From Epiperipatus broadwayi (lineage: Eukaryota; Onychophora; Udeonychophora; Euonychophora; Peripatidae), in contig JAQFVV010000184.1 of the NCBI GenBank assembly GCA_028023455.1, positions 746,001-810,000 of the forward strand: a DNA stretch of 64,000 bases. Reading direction: 5' to 3'. The translations under genes and the position numbers were made by a program. Under the pieces are notes generated by a model, which saw nothing but the letters and a program-made list of their open reading frames with translations, was not told the DNA's origin and searched no databases. Positions 12,905-24,520 of this stretch are shown here, in pieces (the stretch's first letter is position 1; each line of letters starts with the position of its first letter).

Positions 12905-13570
12905 GCATCATCTCTTTGTCATATACAGTAATAGAGCTTGAGTTCTCTGAGCTAGATTCATGCATGAAATGGATATATAAATTGGGATGTATATTTAGTG
13001 CTTTTGGGCATCTAGAGATGATCAATCGACATCCTAGTTGGTGCAAAAGAAAATACTCTTTAAAGCCCATGCGCCATATTTTATTTGCCTTATTTAAAAA
13101 TTAAGTTTATAGTTGTCCAGTACAAGTGGTCTGAGCATTGATGATGATCAGCATGTTTTAATGTCCCAGCATTATTGTTTGATTCTTATGTATTCTGATG
13201 GATGAGCACTTAAGTGGTGCATTTCCCAAGCTGGCAAAGGCTCAATAGTTAGCCTGGTCTATAGAAGGCCCTTTTCCAATCCAGTCAGAAGATAGACTGT
13301 TGATTTTATTCTGATGTAGTTTAATTGCTGATCTTCAGAATGAATGGTTATTATTTGGAGTATTATTTATATTTATTTTGAATTATTATAATGCTGGTTG
13401 ATATATGATTGATGGTTAGTTATTTTAGTTGCTCTTCTGAGTTATCTGGATGATCTCTTCTGATCTCCAATGATCTCATGCTTCCCTTAAATATCTCATT
13501 ATAAATATACACTATGTAAATTATTGATTTTGTATTGACTTGGGGTTGATAATGATTTACCCATCACCTC
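12905..13570 (+). repeat. Unnamed dispersed repeat, copy 1
   Basis: This segment recurs in reverse orientation at 48060-48670. Shared blocks, in order, are agagcttg followed by ctctgagctagattcatgca near 12936, the gatgatcagcatg region near 13145, tgatggatgagcactta near 13198, ccaagctg-caaaggct and gttagcctggtcta near 13228-13262, and cttggg-ttgat-atgattt-cccatcacc near 13540-13566. The middle portions have drifted and contain indels. There are no coding frames and no obvious terminal repeats. It behaves like an old interspersed element of about 650 bp. Confidence 0.7.
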
Positions 13571-14702
13571 AGGTTCACCCCATCCTTTTCTGATCATCTT
13601 CCTACCTCCATTACAATTTATATCAAAATTTTGATCAATAAAGATTAAAAAAGTGAAAACAAATTTATAAACTGTCTCTGATGTGTCTTTTTAGTGAATT
13701 AACTTATATATACAATTAGAATCAGTAATTAGATAATCATCTACTAATATTAAATTAGAATAATAAATAGTAAATATCCATCTTCCTCTTGTTTCATTTC
13801 AATACGGCTTATCTTTTTTTTTTAAAAATAAAATAAAATAAAATAAAATTTTGTGTATTATCTTATAATTTCATTAAAAGACAATCACCATGCAGAAAAT
13901 TCACTTAGAAAAATATTTGACGAAATAAATATATATAATAATTTTTTTTTTTTAAATTCACAATCTTTTTTTTTCATTCTTAATTAAACACAGAAATTAA
14001 CTACATAAAATATTTCATTTTATCCTCTTTTGTTGCTATATTTGCGACATTACAAATTAATTGGTTCACTTATGAAGTGTATCATTACCATTTTTCTTAC
14101 AAATTTAGAAAAAGTATTAACAATCATGTCACAATTGAAATTTAAAAAATTTAATTAAAAAAAAATTTATATTAAAATTTAACTAGCTACAATTAAAATA
14201 ATTTATAAACAGAATAACAATAAGAAACAATAAGTTAAAATTAAAATACAATTGCTATGGAAGTTTATAACTAGTAAAATTTAGTGAGATAAAATTATGC
14301 ATTTGCATTTGTTCAATAGTGACTGAGAGGCAATCAATATTCAGATAAAAAAAATAACAATTTACTATAAAATCAATAATTATGCGCTTATAACGCTCGT
14401 TAAAGAAGTTATATATATATTATATAATTTCTAAATAGTAGGAATAATAATTTGTCTTATCATTAATAGAATAAATAAACATGGCATATTATTTCATGCT
14501 TCATAAAGAATGTAAAAACATAAAACTATAACAAGAATATAAAATTATTGAGACTATCCCGAATGGATTAATCCAAATTTTATAATAGATTATACTTTGT
14601 CATATATTTCAATTTAAAAATGTATTTTTAGATCAATATAGTTTTAAAGTGACATATGCAACAGTTGCTCAGATGCAATAGTGGTGCATCAACGTGTATA
14701 TA
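13571..14702. other. AT-rich non-coding DNA
   Basis: Contains an (AAAAT)n run at about 13824-13850 and several poly-T runs. No gene was seen. It ends at the outer edge of the large palindrome. Confidence 0.5.
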
Positions 14703-16090
14703 TATTTCTTCCCTCCATCAAATATTTACCATGCTTACAATGATCCTTCCAAATATTTACCATGCTTACAATTGATTGGACAAATACACCTCACAATATA
14801 ATCTACACATCAACTAACCAAAATCATCTGTTTGGAAAATCTTCACTGGAAACCATTTTCTCAACTTACACCACCAAGCCTCAAAAATTTCTCAGCTTTC
14901 CCATTGCATTATTGGCCACTACAATGAGAAAGCAAAAAAGCAGTTCATTCTAGACAAAATCAAGCAAATAGTGAAACCCTTTCTTCGATCTCCTTTTCAC
15001 TCCTGGAAAAGCAACACTTCTAAATATGATTATCTTTCCCAGAATCAATTATTTTTCTACCCATTATCAAACCAACTAATAATGCCTTTCAATCGAATAT
15101 AAACTCAATCTGTTCTAGGTTATTTTGGAAAGGGAAAGTTGTTGCCATCAGCATGACTAAAATGCAGAGGACCAGTGAATTGGGAGGTGTGGGTCTGCAT
15201 TCCATAGCTGTGTTCTATACACAAAAATACTCCACTCAATCTACCTTGAATTATCTAATGCTAACATCAATTTTCCATTTAAACCTACAGACACACCTCC
15301 ATCATTTTTAAGTAAATGGACCAGTGATCCATTCACATATACTAACAGCCTAGTTAACATCATAGAACAAACTCTACAAAACAAGAAGAGTTATTGGGAG
15401 ACATATAAACTTATAAATCCAAACCAAACTAATTTGCTTTCTCAGCTGGAAATAAATAACAAGCAAATCATCAGGCATTCTAAGAACTGGCTCTTTGAAC
15501 CAAAATATATTGACTTTGTACTCAAAATTCAATCTCTCCTCACTTCCCACCAATCATTTCTTGGTTTGGAGAAGAGGATTCACAAAGATCAATTCACAGT
15601 GTCATTTATGCCAGACTGATGATGAAATGATCCAGCATCTCTTTTATTCCTGCTCCTTTCTAGCTCCACTTCATGATTTCTTTGTCAATAGTGGGTCTCC
15701 TGGTATAACAGATGCTTTTTCCATTAGCAAATCCATAGAAAATGGTATCTTCTCCATTATCAGACTTTCCATTTTTCTCCATTTTGCAGTTTGGCTTACT
15801 AAGATGCAAGCTAATATTTACCCAAATGAAGCACAACATCTGTCATATTTTCACAGAATTGATTTCTAAAATTAAGAATAGAAACCAACTTTTGGCTGCA
15901 GACCATTTGTTCCAGGAAACCTGGGCAAGAATTAAACCTTAATTACAAAACTCTCATTGCATAAGACTAACTACATCCTTGTGAGATCGGAAGAGCGTCG
16001 TCAATATTCAAGTTATCATGAATAACTGACCATAATGTTTTTGTATTTTTATTTTCAAAAATAAATTTCTTCTTTTAATAAAAATAAAAA
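14703..16090 (+). mobile_element. LINE (L1/Tx1-like) 3' fragment with broken ORF2 end
   Basis: This plus-strand fragment carries the C-terminal part of a LINE ORF2 after the RT domain. Frame-broken pieces read RINYFSTHYQTN, LFWKGKVVAISMTK and ELGGVGLHSIAVFYT, the block after RT that is typical of L1/Tx1 ORF2. A zf-RVT-type motif, CHLCQTDDEMIQHLFYSC, follows at 15594-15656 with the expected C-x2-C-H-C residues. A short 3' untranslated part ends in an A-rich tail with AATAAA-like words near 16060-16090. Stops and frameshifts interrupt the frame. The 5' cut at 14703 coincides with the palindrome boundary, so it was probably made by the inverted duplication and not by incomplete reverse transcription. 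Confidence 0.85.
15984..16001 (+). other. Illumina TruSeq adapter remnant (assembly contaminant)
   Basis: The 18 bases AGATCGGAAGAGCGTCGT match exactly the start of the common Illumina adapter read-through sequence. In the otherwise matching right arm (reverse complement of about 19344-19370) the same position holds only the six bases actact between ccttgtg and caatattc. Six genomic bases were therefore replaced by adapter, which marks a read end that was not trimmed before assembly or gap filling. Confidence 0.95.
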
Positions 16091-17210
16091 AAATATGTAT
16101 ATTAACCACTTTATTACTGATTATTTTATTGGCTGGATGAGGAAAAATTTTTAAACGTTTAATTGGCCAAGTTAGAAACTATTGTCAAAATATATTTATC
16201 TTTTAATATGATATTCACTTTAGTTTCATTTGTAAAAAGTATATTAATAATTTGTCATGTTATGAAAGTTAATGAAAGTTTTTTCAAAAATAAATATTTG
16301 TTTATAATTAAAAAAAAATTCAATAATGCAAATCTTTAAACAAACGTTATTCACCAATAAAAAGTGTTGCTGATATTTTATGATGTGTTATTTTTTTACA
16401 GTTCTTAAAATAAATAATTTTTGCTAAACTCTTAACTATTTTTCTAAAAATAATTTTATTTTTTTAGCATATTTTCTCAAAATAATTTATAATATGTCAA
16501 AAAAACCTTTTAGAATAGTCTAAAACATTTGTTTATCACTTTCGAAATAAAACAAAAGAAATTGGAGCGATTTCGTTATTGACAAGAGATTTTCTTTGTT
16601 GTCAAAATTTATTAGCCAATCAGATCTAAGATAAGTCCAGATAAGTTGGCCGCCCTTCTTTGTTTAACCTTAACTGACAGGTTTATTGATTTTTTACTTG
16701 TAAAATAATTCACGAGAGGGCAGCATCTTACAGAACTTTGAATAATCTCTCAATTCACGTAAAAATCTTTATTTTTCGTCTAAAATTTCCAGAATTTGAA
16801 CGATGGAAAGTCTGTCATGTTTTTAATCATGACTGTCTAAAAATGAGTTAATACATTTGGATTATTGTTTATTATAATGTCTATTTTTAATTAAATAATT
16901 ATTATGTATACACATGAAAGTTAAAAAATAATTTTATTTTATTTTTCCCAAAGAGCAAAGAGATATTTCTTGGCATATTTGTATAAAACTTTCCTGGTGC
17001 TTTGATACTGTGTGAATGTCTAACACTCTCACAATCTGATTTTGAATTCTAGTCAGGTAAAACTTAAACAAATTTTTCAAGCATCACTCAGACTTTTGAA
17101 TTTTTTATTCAATCTTATTTAGAAGATAAATATGCAGCTATTCATTAACTGGAGGGAATATCACTGAATCTTTATTACTTATAAATTAATAAGCCTCATG
17201 AATAATGTGT

Positions 17211-17290
17211 GTTTCTTCATTGTTCCTATATAAGAAACAAATGGAAAGGTGTTTCTTCATTGTTCGTATATAAGAAACAAATGGAAAGGT
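17211..17290 (+). repeat. 40-bp tandem duplication inside the palindrome arm
   Basis: Two head-to-tail 40-bp copies starting gtttcttcattgttc differ at one base (cctata versus cgtata). The mirror pair is at about 18045-18124 in the right arm, with the same base difference retained. The tandem duplication therefore predates the inverted duplication. Confidence 0.9.
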
Positions 17291-17632
17291 CTTTTCTCTG
17301 GAATGGGTTATTTAAAGTCTGATTTACTCTAAACTTTTATCTACATGTACATATAGATGACAAATCTTTAATTTAAAAAACAACAACCCCAAAACAACTG
17401 CTTCAAAAATAATATAATTTTATTATTTTTAATTGAAATATGCTAATGTACTTTGAATTTTATTTAATTTACTAATTTATTTTTAAATGTTAAAGTCTTT
17501 CTCTTTATCTATATGCTTAATAAATAAATTTGAACATTGCATAATTTATTTTTTAATGGATTTTTATTTTAAAATGTAAATATAGGCCTATCATATGATT
17601 ATTATTATTATTTTTTAAAATGACTTGTTTCT

Positions 17633-17633
<1 letters not shown>

Positions 17634-17673
<40 letters not shown>
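17634..17673. repeat. AT run at the centre of the palindrome
   Basis: About 38 bp of alternating A and T lie exactly at the symmetry axis (17653/17654), flanked by the mirrored words gtttctca and tgagaaac. Such a spacerless centre can extrude as a hairpin. Confidence 0.95.
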
Positions 17674-17674
<1 letters not shown>

Positions 17675-19395
17675 AGAAACAAGTCATTTTAAAAAATAAT
17701 AATAATAATCATATGATAGGCCTATATTTACATTTTAAAATAAAAATCCATTAAAAAATAAATTATGCAATGTTCAAATTTATTTATTAAGCATATAGAT
17801 AAAGAGAAAGACTTTAACATTTAAAAATAAATTAGTAAATTAAATAAAATTCAAAGTACATTAGCATATTTCAATTAAAAATAATTAAAATTATATTATT
17901 TTTTAAACGTAAAACTATTCTCAATTATTAAAATTTGAAGCAGTTGTTTGGGGGTTATTGTTTTTTAAATTAAAGATTTGTCATCTATATGTACATGTAG
18001 ATAAAAGTTTAGAGTAAATCAGACTTTAAATAACCCATTCCAGAGAAAAGACCTTTCCATTTGTTTCTTATATACGAACAATGAAGAAACACCTTTCCAT
18101 TTGTTTCTTATATAGGAACAATGAAGAAACACACATTATTCATGAGGCTTATTAATTTATAAGTAATAAAGATTCAGTGATGTTCCCTCCAGTTAATGAA
18201 TAGCTGCATATTTATCTTCTAAATAAGATTGAATAAAAAATTCAAAAGTCTGAGTGATGTTTGAAAAATTTGTTTAAGTTTTACCTGACTAGAATTCAAA
18301 ATCAGATTGTGAGAGTGTTAGACATTCACACAGTATCAAAGCACCAGGAAAGTTTTATACAAATATGCCAAGAAATATCTCTTTGCTCTTTGGGAAAAAT
18401 AAAATAAAATTATTTTTTAACTTTCATGTGTATACATAATAATTATTTAATTAAAAATAGACATTATAATAAACAATAATCCAAATGTATTAACTCATTT
18501 TTAGACAGTCATGATTAAAAACATGACAGACTTTCCATTGTTCAAATCCTGGCAATTTTAGACGAAAAATAAAGATTTTTAAGTGAATTGAGAGATTATT
18601 CAAAGTTCTGTAAGATGCTGCCCTCTCGCAAATTATTTTGCAAGTAAAAAATCAATAAACCTGTCAGTTAAGGTTAAACAAAGAAGGGCGGCAGACTTAT
18701 CTGGACTTATCTTAGATCTGATTGGCTAATAAATTTTGACAACAAAGAAAATCTCTTGTCAATAACGAAATCGCTCCAATTTCTTTTGTTTTATTTCGAA
18801 AGTGATAAACAAATGTTTTAGACTATTCTAAAAGGTTTTTTGACATATTATAAATTATTTTGAGAAAATATGCTAAAAAATAAAATTATTTTTAGAAAAA
18901 TAGTTAAGAGTTTAGCAAACATTATTTATTTTAAGAACTGTAAAAAAATAACTGACATCACAAAATGTCAGCAACTCTTTTTATTGGTGAATAACATTTG
19001 TTTAAAGATTTGCGTTATTGAATTTTTTGAAAATTATAAACAAATATTTATTTTTGAAAAAACTTTCATTAACTTTCATAACATGACAAATTATTAATAT
19101 ACTTTTTACAAATGAAACTAAAGTGAATATCATATTAAAAGATAAATATATTTTGACAATAGAGTTTCTAACTTGGCCAATTAAATGTTTAAAAATTTTT
19201 CCTCATCACAGCCAATAAAATAATCAGTAATAAAGTGGTTAATATACATATTTTTTTTATTTATTTTTTTATTAAAAGAAGAAATTTATTTTTGAAAATA
19301 AAAATACAAAAACATTATGGTCACTTATTCATGATAACTTGAATATTGAGTAGTCACAAGGATGTAGTTAGTCTTATGCAATGAGTGTTTTGTAA

Positions 19396-22300
19396 TTAAG
19401 GTTTAATTCTTGCCCAGGTTTCCTGGAACAAATGGTCTGCAGCCAAAAGTTGGTTTCTATTCTTAATTTTAGAAATCAATTCTGTGAAAATATGACAGAT
19501 GTTGTGCTTTGTTTGGGTAAATATTAGCTTGCATCTTAGTAAGCCAAACTGCAAAATGGTGAAAAATGAAAAGTCTGATAATGGAGAAGGTACCATTTTC
19601 TATGGATTTGCTAATGGAAAAAGCATCTGTTTTACCAGGAGACCCACTATTGACAATGAAATCATGAAGTGGAGCTAGAAAGGAGCAGGAGTAAAAGAAA
19701 TTCTGGATCATTTCATCATCAGTCTGGCATAAATGACACTGTGAGTTGATCTTTGTGAATCCTCTTCTCCAAACCAAGAAATGATTGGTGGGAAGTGAGG
19801 AGAGATTGAATTTTGTGTACAAAGTCAATAGTCAATATATTTGGGTTCAAAGAGCCAGTTCTTAGAATGCCTGATGATTTGCTTGTTATTTATTTCCAGC
19901 TGAGAAAGCAAATTAGTTTGGTTTGAATTTATAAGTTTATATGTCTCCCAATAACTCTTCTTGTTTTGTAGAGTTTGTTTTATGATGTTAACTAGGCTGT
20001 TAGTACATGTGAATGGATCACTGGTCCATTTACCTAAAAATGGTGGAGGCGTGTCTGTAGGTTTAAATGGAAAATTGATATTAGCATTAGATAATTCAAG
20101 GTAGATTGAGTGATTTTTGCATATAGAACATAGCTATGGAATGCAGACCCACACCTCCCAATTCACTGGTCCTTGCATTATAGTCATGCTGATGGCAACA
20201 ACTTTCCCTTTCCAAAATAACCTAGAACAGATTGAGTTTATATTCGATTGAAAGGCATTATTAGTTGGTTTGATAATGGGTAGAAAAATAATTGATTCTG
20301 GGAAAGATAATCATATTTAGAAGTGTTGCTTTTCCAGGGAGTGAAAAGGAGATTGAAAAAAGGGTTTCACTATTTGCTTGATTTTGTCTAGAATGAACTG
20401 CTTTTTTGCTTTCTCATTGCAGTGGCCAATAATGCAATGGGAAAGCTGAGAAATTTTTGAGGCTTGGTGGTGTAAGTTGAAAAAATGGTTTCCAGTGAAG
20501 ATTTTCTAAACAGATGATTTTGGTTGGTTGATGTGTAGATTATATTGTGAGGTGTATTTGTCCAATCAATTGTAAGCATGGTAAATATTTGGAGGGATCA
20601 TTGTAAGCATGGTAAATATTTGATGGAGGGAAGAAATATGGTGACATCATGATGTGGTGTATCTCCTCCCTCAAAAGAGGAATATAAATTCCAGGTAATT
20701 TACTTTCAATTTCTTTAAAGAGGGGGTCTATATAAATTATAAAGCAGAGGGTACTAAGTGTAGATGCCTGAGGAATTGAAAGATGGGGTCTAAATCCAGG
20801 GATTAGGCTACCATCAAGAGAGATGAAGATGGACCAATTTAGGATAAGGTTACCAATAATGCTTACATAGACTTGGAGGAACTGAGTAATTATTAAGGGT
20901 TTATAATAACATGGAAGGCACTACAGTGTCAAAAGCAGATTCAAAATCTAATTGCACTGCAATGGGCATAGATTTCATGTGTTGTCTAATGTATTCTCTG
21001 ATAATCACAAATGATGAACAGCATGAATAGTGGAGCCCTTATGGGCATATTGATGTTTTGAGATATATCATAATAGCTGGTCTTGGATCCTATCCTTGAT
21101 GATGAACTCAGTAGTCGTAATGAGTAGCAGGGTCATAGATATAGGCCATATGTTAGAGAGTTGCGAAGGATTGATTTGTTTCTTCATAAAAGGCACTAAT
21201 GTGATCAGGTAAAGATCCGGAATGTTTTGAAACTCACACGCAAGAACATTAATTAACCTGTGAAGTATTGGTGCAGTGAAATAACAGGTGGAGCAGCACA
21301 AAGCAAGGTATTCCATGTAGACCAGGATGGGTGTTTTCAGGGTAGGATTGTAGTTTCTGAATTATGTAAGTTTCTGTTATATTGTGTCAAAGTACATTAA
21401 ATCATCCCAGGAGTTACCAATGTCAAGAAGATGGCTCTGTAATTTGGATTGAAAGTATTCATGTATGAATGTTAGCATTGTAGGTCCTGATCAATAGTGA
21501 TCATGGAGGGTGTAGGTCGCTTGACAGCCCAATTGCCCATTAATGTAACTTCACATCCAATTGTGTTGTGCTGCAAGAAAAATCTTTGTTCTTTTTGTTG
21601 CTAGATATTGGGCAAGTACCCTCAGCTTGTCACAGTATTGGTTTTTAAGGTTTATGATATCTATCATGGTGACATTTGTTGATGAGAGTTGAGAGATCTG
21701 ATATCCAATTAGGTCTAGTTCCTTTAGGAGATGATTGGGACCTTTGGTCTTTTTAGTTAACAAGAACTTAATATGCCAACAAAGGCAGACCATGCATGTA
21801 GTGGAGGTAGTGTGAGTATATGAATTTTGTGTAAAAGTTTGTACACTTCAGAAAAAAGGCGATTAGGGTATTTGCCTTGTTTAATATCCTGATGGTATGA
21901 GTGTGTTGTGAAAGTGGCAGAGAAGTGAAATCAAGATGTATCTTCAATGTCATAATGTAGGTCAGGGAAATAGTAGAGAAGATCCAATTAAGGTTTTCTT
22001 GTGTAATGCATAGAAGGAAAATTAATTTGATGGAAAACAGCCCTCTCCAAATAGGAGAATTCTATTAAATAGATGCAAATATTTTGTACTGAATAGTTGA
22101 TACTTTAAATTAAAATCACCAAAATATATTACCGAAGAAAATATAAAAGTGAGAAATGCATTGATGCAGTTGATGGTTGAAAGTATGAAAGTTGGATCAT
22201 TTCTGAGATATAAATGTATAATTGTTATTGGTATGTTAGCACTAGTTAGATGAAGTATTATTAGTTCTTTACTTAGGTGCAGAGTTTGGCATTTATCATA

Positions 22301-22569
22301 GGCAAGTTTTTTATTGATTAAGAAGTCTACTCCTGAGGATGCTGTGGTGGATGGTAAGTACTGAAATGTACCATATTGGCTTAATAACTGAGGAATGTTA
22401 TGATTGGTTGAAAATGCAATTTGGTTTCTGAGAGACATATTAAATGTAGGTCTACTTTATCAAGCCACTGTTTGATGGATATAGCACAGTCAAGAGAGTT
22501 AAGTCCTCTGACATTTATTTCACCTATTTTAAGATGCATAAGATAGAGGGCAGAAAGAGAGAGATGCAT
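19396..22569 (-). pseudogene. LINE ORF2: APE endonuclease and reverse transcriptase, disrupted
   Basis: ORF2 would nick target DNA and copy the element's RNA at the nick. The N-terminal APE domain shows NVRGLNS and LICLSETKLHF in one frame (22381-22569). A second frame (22022-22438) then has SSGVDFLINK and the catalytic GDFN at 22109-22120. RT pieces follow: KKQINPSQLSNIWPIS near 21200, motif A LDFESAFDTVV near 20921-20955, and motif B-like PQASTLSTLCFIIY near 20740-20780. I could not find motif C (normally FADD or YADD). It would lie next to 20637, the palindrome edge. The C-terminal zinc-finger region (CHLCQTDDEMIQNFFYSC) has lost the histidine still present in the left-arm copy. At least five frame changes or stops make this non-functional. 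Confidence 0.85.
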
Positions 22570-22934
22570 GCCTTAAATATCAGTGCTCTGTGGAGAGTTT
22601 ACTGAATCAACATTACTTGATCCCAGTAAATCATGTTGAGGGCTTGCTTGAGTTTCAATATGATCAGTTGAGCAGGAGATTTGATACACAGTGTTTAATT
22701 GAAACTTTCCATTCTGGGTTGAGTTGGATGTAATTTATTTTTGGTATCTGCTGTTGATGTTTCATGTGACTGTCTAGGTTTTGTATCTGATTCAGGTTTA
22801 ATTGATTTAGACCTTTTTTTAATCATTCTTTTTAAGAATGGAGGATTTGCCAATCAGTTGATGTTCAGTGTCATTTTTTGAGTTGGAGTCTGAGAATGTA
22901 TTATTTGCTTCTTCAGGCCGTGAACTGGAAGAAT

Positions 22935-23806
22935 CTATTGTTTTTCTTTTGAGAATACTATTGGTTGTTTGTGGATAACTCTTAGAAAGAAGGTATCATG
23001 TTGGAAATGTATTTCATTATTTGGAGTCATAAATTGCTGTTGATATTTATCCATATTTTGAGTATTATGCAGATTTTGATTTGGGAGGAGTTGAGCTGTT
23101 TGTGTATCTAGTTGCACAGAGACATCACAGTTTGGATAAATATCCATTTCTGATCTGATAAGTTATGTTGTTGTCCTGGGTGAATATTATTTGTAATTAT
23201 TTCATCAGTCTGAGATTGTGTAATGAAATATGCTTCATTGGTTATTGAGTGAGACAATGGATGAGAGGTTGATGAAGTTGATGCACAAATGTGTGTTCTG
23301 GTTTTTTATACATATTTGACATATTCTTTTGGGGCACCCTTTTGCTAAGTGAGTATGCTCTAGACAATGAAAGCATTGTGGCTGTACTCCTCGAATGGAA
23401 ATGTATATTGGGCATTTGTTTTGTTCAAATATGGATGGTATGCTAAGTGGTGACACATCTGCATTCATTTTGAGGGAGAATGCCACAGTGTTGGAGGGTA
23501 ATTCAGTTTGAAGGAGAATGCCACAGTGTTGGAGGGTAATTCTAATTTGTCTCTTCTCTCTGAAAGATATTTGAAATTGGTTATGACCCCATATTTGGAT
23601 AGTAGCCTTTGAAGGTCAGCTTGGGCAAAGTTTAGGTAATAATGCCTAGCCAGACCATATGCCATTCGAGGTCGGTTCATGTCAATTTTCACAAGGTATC
23701 TTTGTTTCAGTAGTAGTTGATTCCTTTTAAATAGCTCCTTCTGGATTACATTATTAAATTCAATGATGAAGTATCTTTTATTTAGATGCTCATCTATATT
23801 GGGTTT
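22935..23806 (-). pseudogene. LINE ORF1 with CCHC zinc knuckle, frameshifted
   Basis: ORF1 proteins of this group bind element RNA. The frame is open from about 23806 (no ATG seen at its head) through DEHLNKRYFIIEFNN, MNRPRMAYGLARHYYLNF and LLSKYGVITNF, an N-terminal region like that of Tx1 ORF1 proteins. A 38-bp tandem duplication at 23475-23550 then shifts the frame. The second half (23235-23486) carries CFHCLEHTHLAKGC, a C-x2-C-x4-H-x4-C knuckle, followed by a second cysteine pair, CQIC. A lower-confidence continuation runs to 22935. The lack of a clear start codon and the frameshift mark it as dead. Confidence 0.78.
23475..23550 (-). repeat. 38-bp tandem duplication within ORF1
   Basis: The phrase ggagaatgccacagtgttgg occurs at 23475 and again at 23513, 38 bp apart. 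Because 38 is not a multiple of three, the duplication moves the downstream ORF1 into another frame. The reading frames on either side fit together if one copy is ignored. Confidence 0.92.
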
Positions 23807-24520
23807 TCACTTAGTATTAATACTTTTACCCAGTGCCACAGCATAAGTTTGTATTTTTTTACTCTCAAATATAAATCTCATCCTAAAAATATCAATTATG
23901 ATTTGCTCATAATTGTTAACTTATAGATATAATATATTTTACTTAATTCTAACTACCAGCAATAAATATAGTGATTAAGAGATGAAATAAACATGACCAA
24001 TTCTCAAAATAAAAAAAGTAGTGGTAAATTAAAAAAAACTACTATACATGGTGTTGATATAGCCTTTGAAGGTCAGCTTGGGCAAAGCTTAGGTAACAAT
24101 TCCTAGCCAGTCCATATGCCATTCGAGGTCGGTTCATGTCAATTTTCACAAAGGTATCTTTGTTTCAGTAGTAGTTGATTCCTTTTAAACAGCTCCTTCT
24201 GGATTACATTATTAAATTCAATGATAAAGTGAAAACCCATTTGGATGCTCATCTATATTGGGTTTTCACTTAGTATTAATACTTTTACCCAGTGCCACAG
24301 CTTAAGTTTGTATTATTTACTCTCAAATATAAATCTCATCCTAAAAATATCAATTATGATTTGCTCATAATTATTAACTTATAGATGTAATATATTTTAC
24401 TTAATACAAACTACCAGCAACAAATATAGTGATTACGAGATGAAATAAACATGATTAATTCTCAAAATAAGTAAAGTAGTGGCAATTGAAAAAAAAAAAC
24501 TATTATGCATGGTGTTGATA
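23604..24520 (-). repeat. Tandem duplication of the LINE 5' end, about 457-bp unit
   Basis: Copy 1 (23604-24060) and copy 2 (24061-24520) are head-to-tail and nearly identical. Each contains the start of ORF1 plus the upstream leader up to catggtgttgata. Copy 2 has one extra A (cacaaaggtatc versus cacaaggtatc), which shifts its ORF1 start out of frame. Some LINEs carry repeated 5' monomers that act as promoters. Here the unit also contains coding sequence, so a local duplication is at least as likely. Confidence 0.88.

Larger units (their letters stand above)
14703..20637. repeat. Large palindrome (inverted duplication), about 2.95-kb arms
   Basis: The left arm (14703-17653) and right arm (17654-20637) are reverse complements of each other with only a few percent difference, and they meet without a spacer at an AT run. 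Both arms contain the last 1.3 kb of a LINE followed by about 1.5 kb of unrelated DNA, so the duplicated unit is larger than one transposon end. Differences include scattered substitutions, an extra block of about 36 bp in the right arm near 17903-17936, and foreign adapter sequence in the left arm only. A 40-bp tandem repeat at 17211-17290 is present in both arms. Outside 14703 and 20637 similarity stops abruptly. On the right side the LINE continues. Confidence 0.93.
19250..24060 (-). mobile_element. LINE retrotransposon of L1/Tx1 type, near full length, broken
   Basis: The minus strand carries, in order, an ORF1 with a CCHC zinc knuckle (about 23806 to 22935), an ORF2 with APE endonuclease, reverse transcriptase and a C-terminal zinc-finger region (22569 to 19396), and a short 3' part ending in an A-rich tail (plus-strand poly-T near 19252-19270). 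ORF1 with a CCHC knuckle plus an APE-type ORF2 with a zf-RVT-like end fits the Tx1 branch of the L1 group. Both ORFs are interrupted by frameshifts and stops. The last 1.3 kb belongs to the right arm of the palindrome. The 5' end is tandemly duplicated (23604-24520). Confidence 0.85.

Noticed and set aside
14703-20637. Two independent LINE insertions in opposite orientation
   Set aside because: The inverted similarity continues through 1.5 kb of non-LINE flanking DNA in both arms, which two separate insertions cannot explain.
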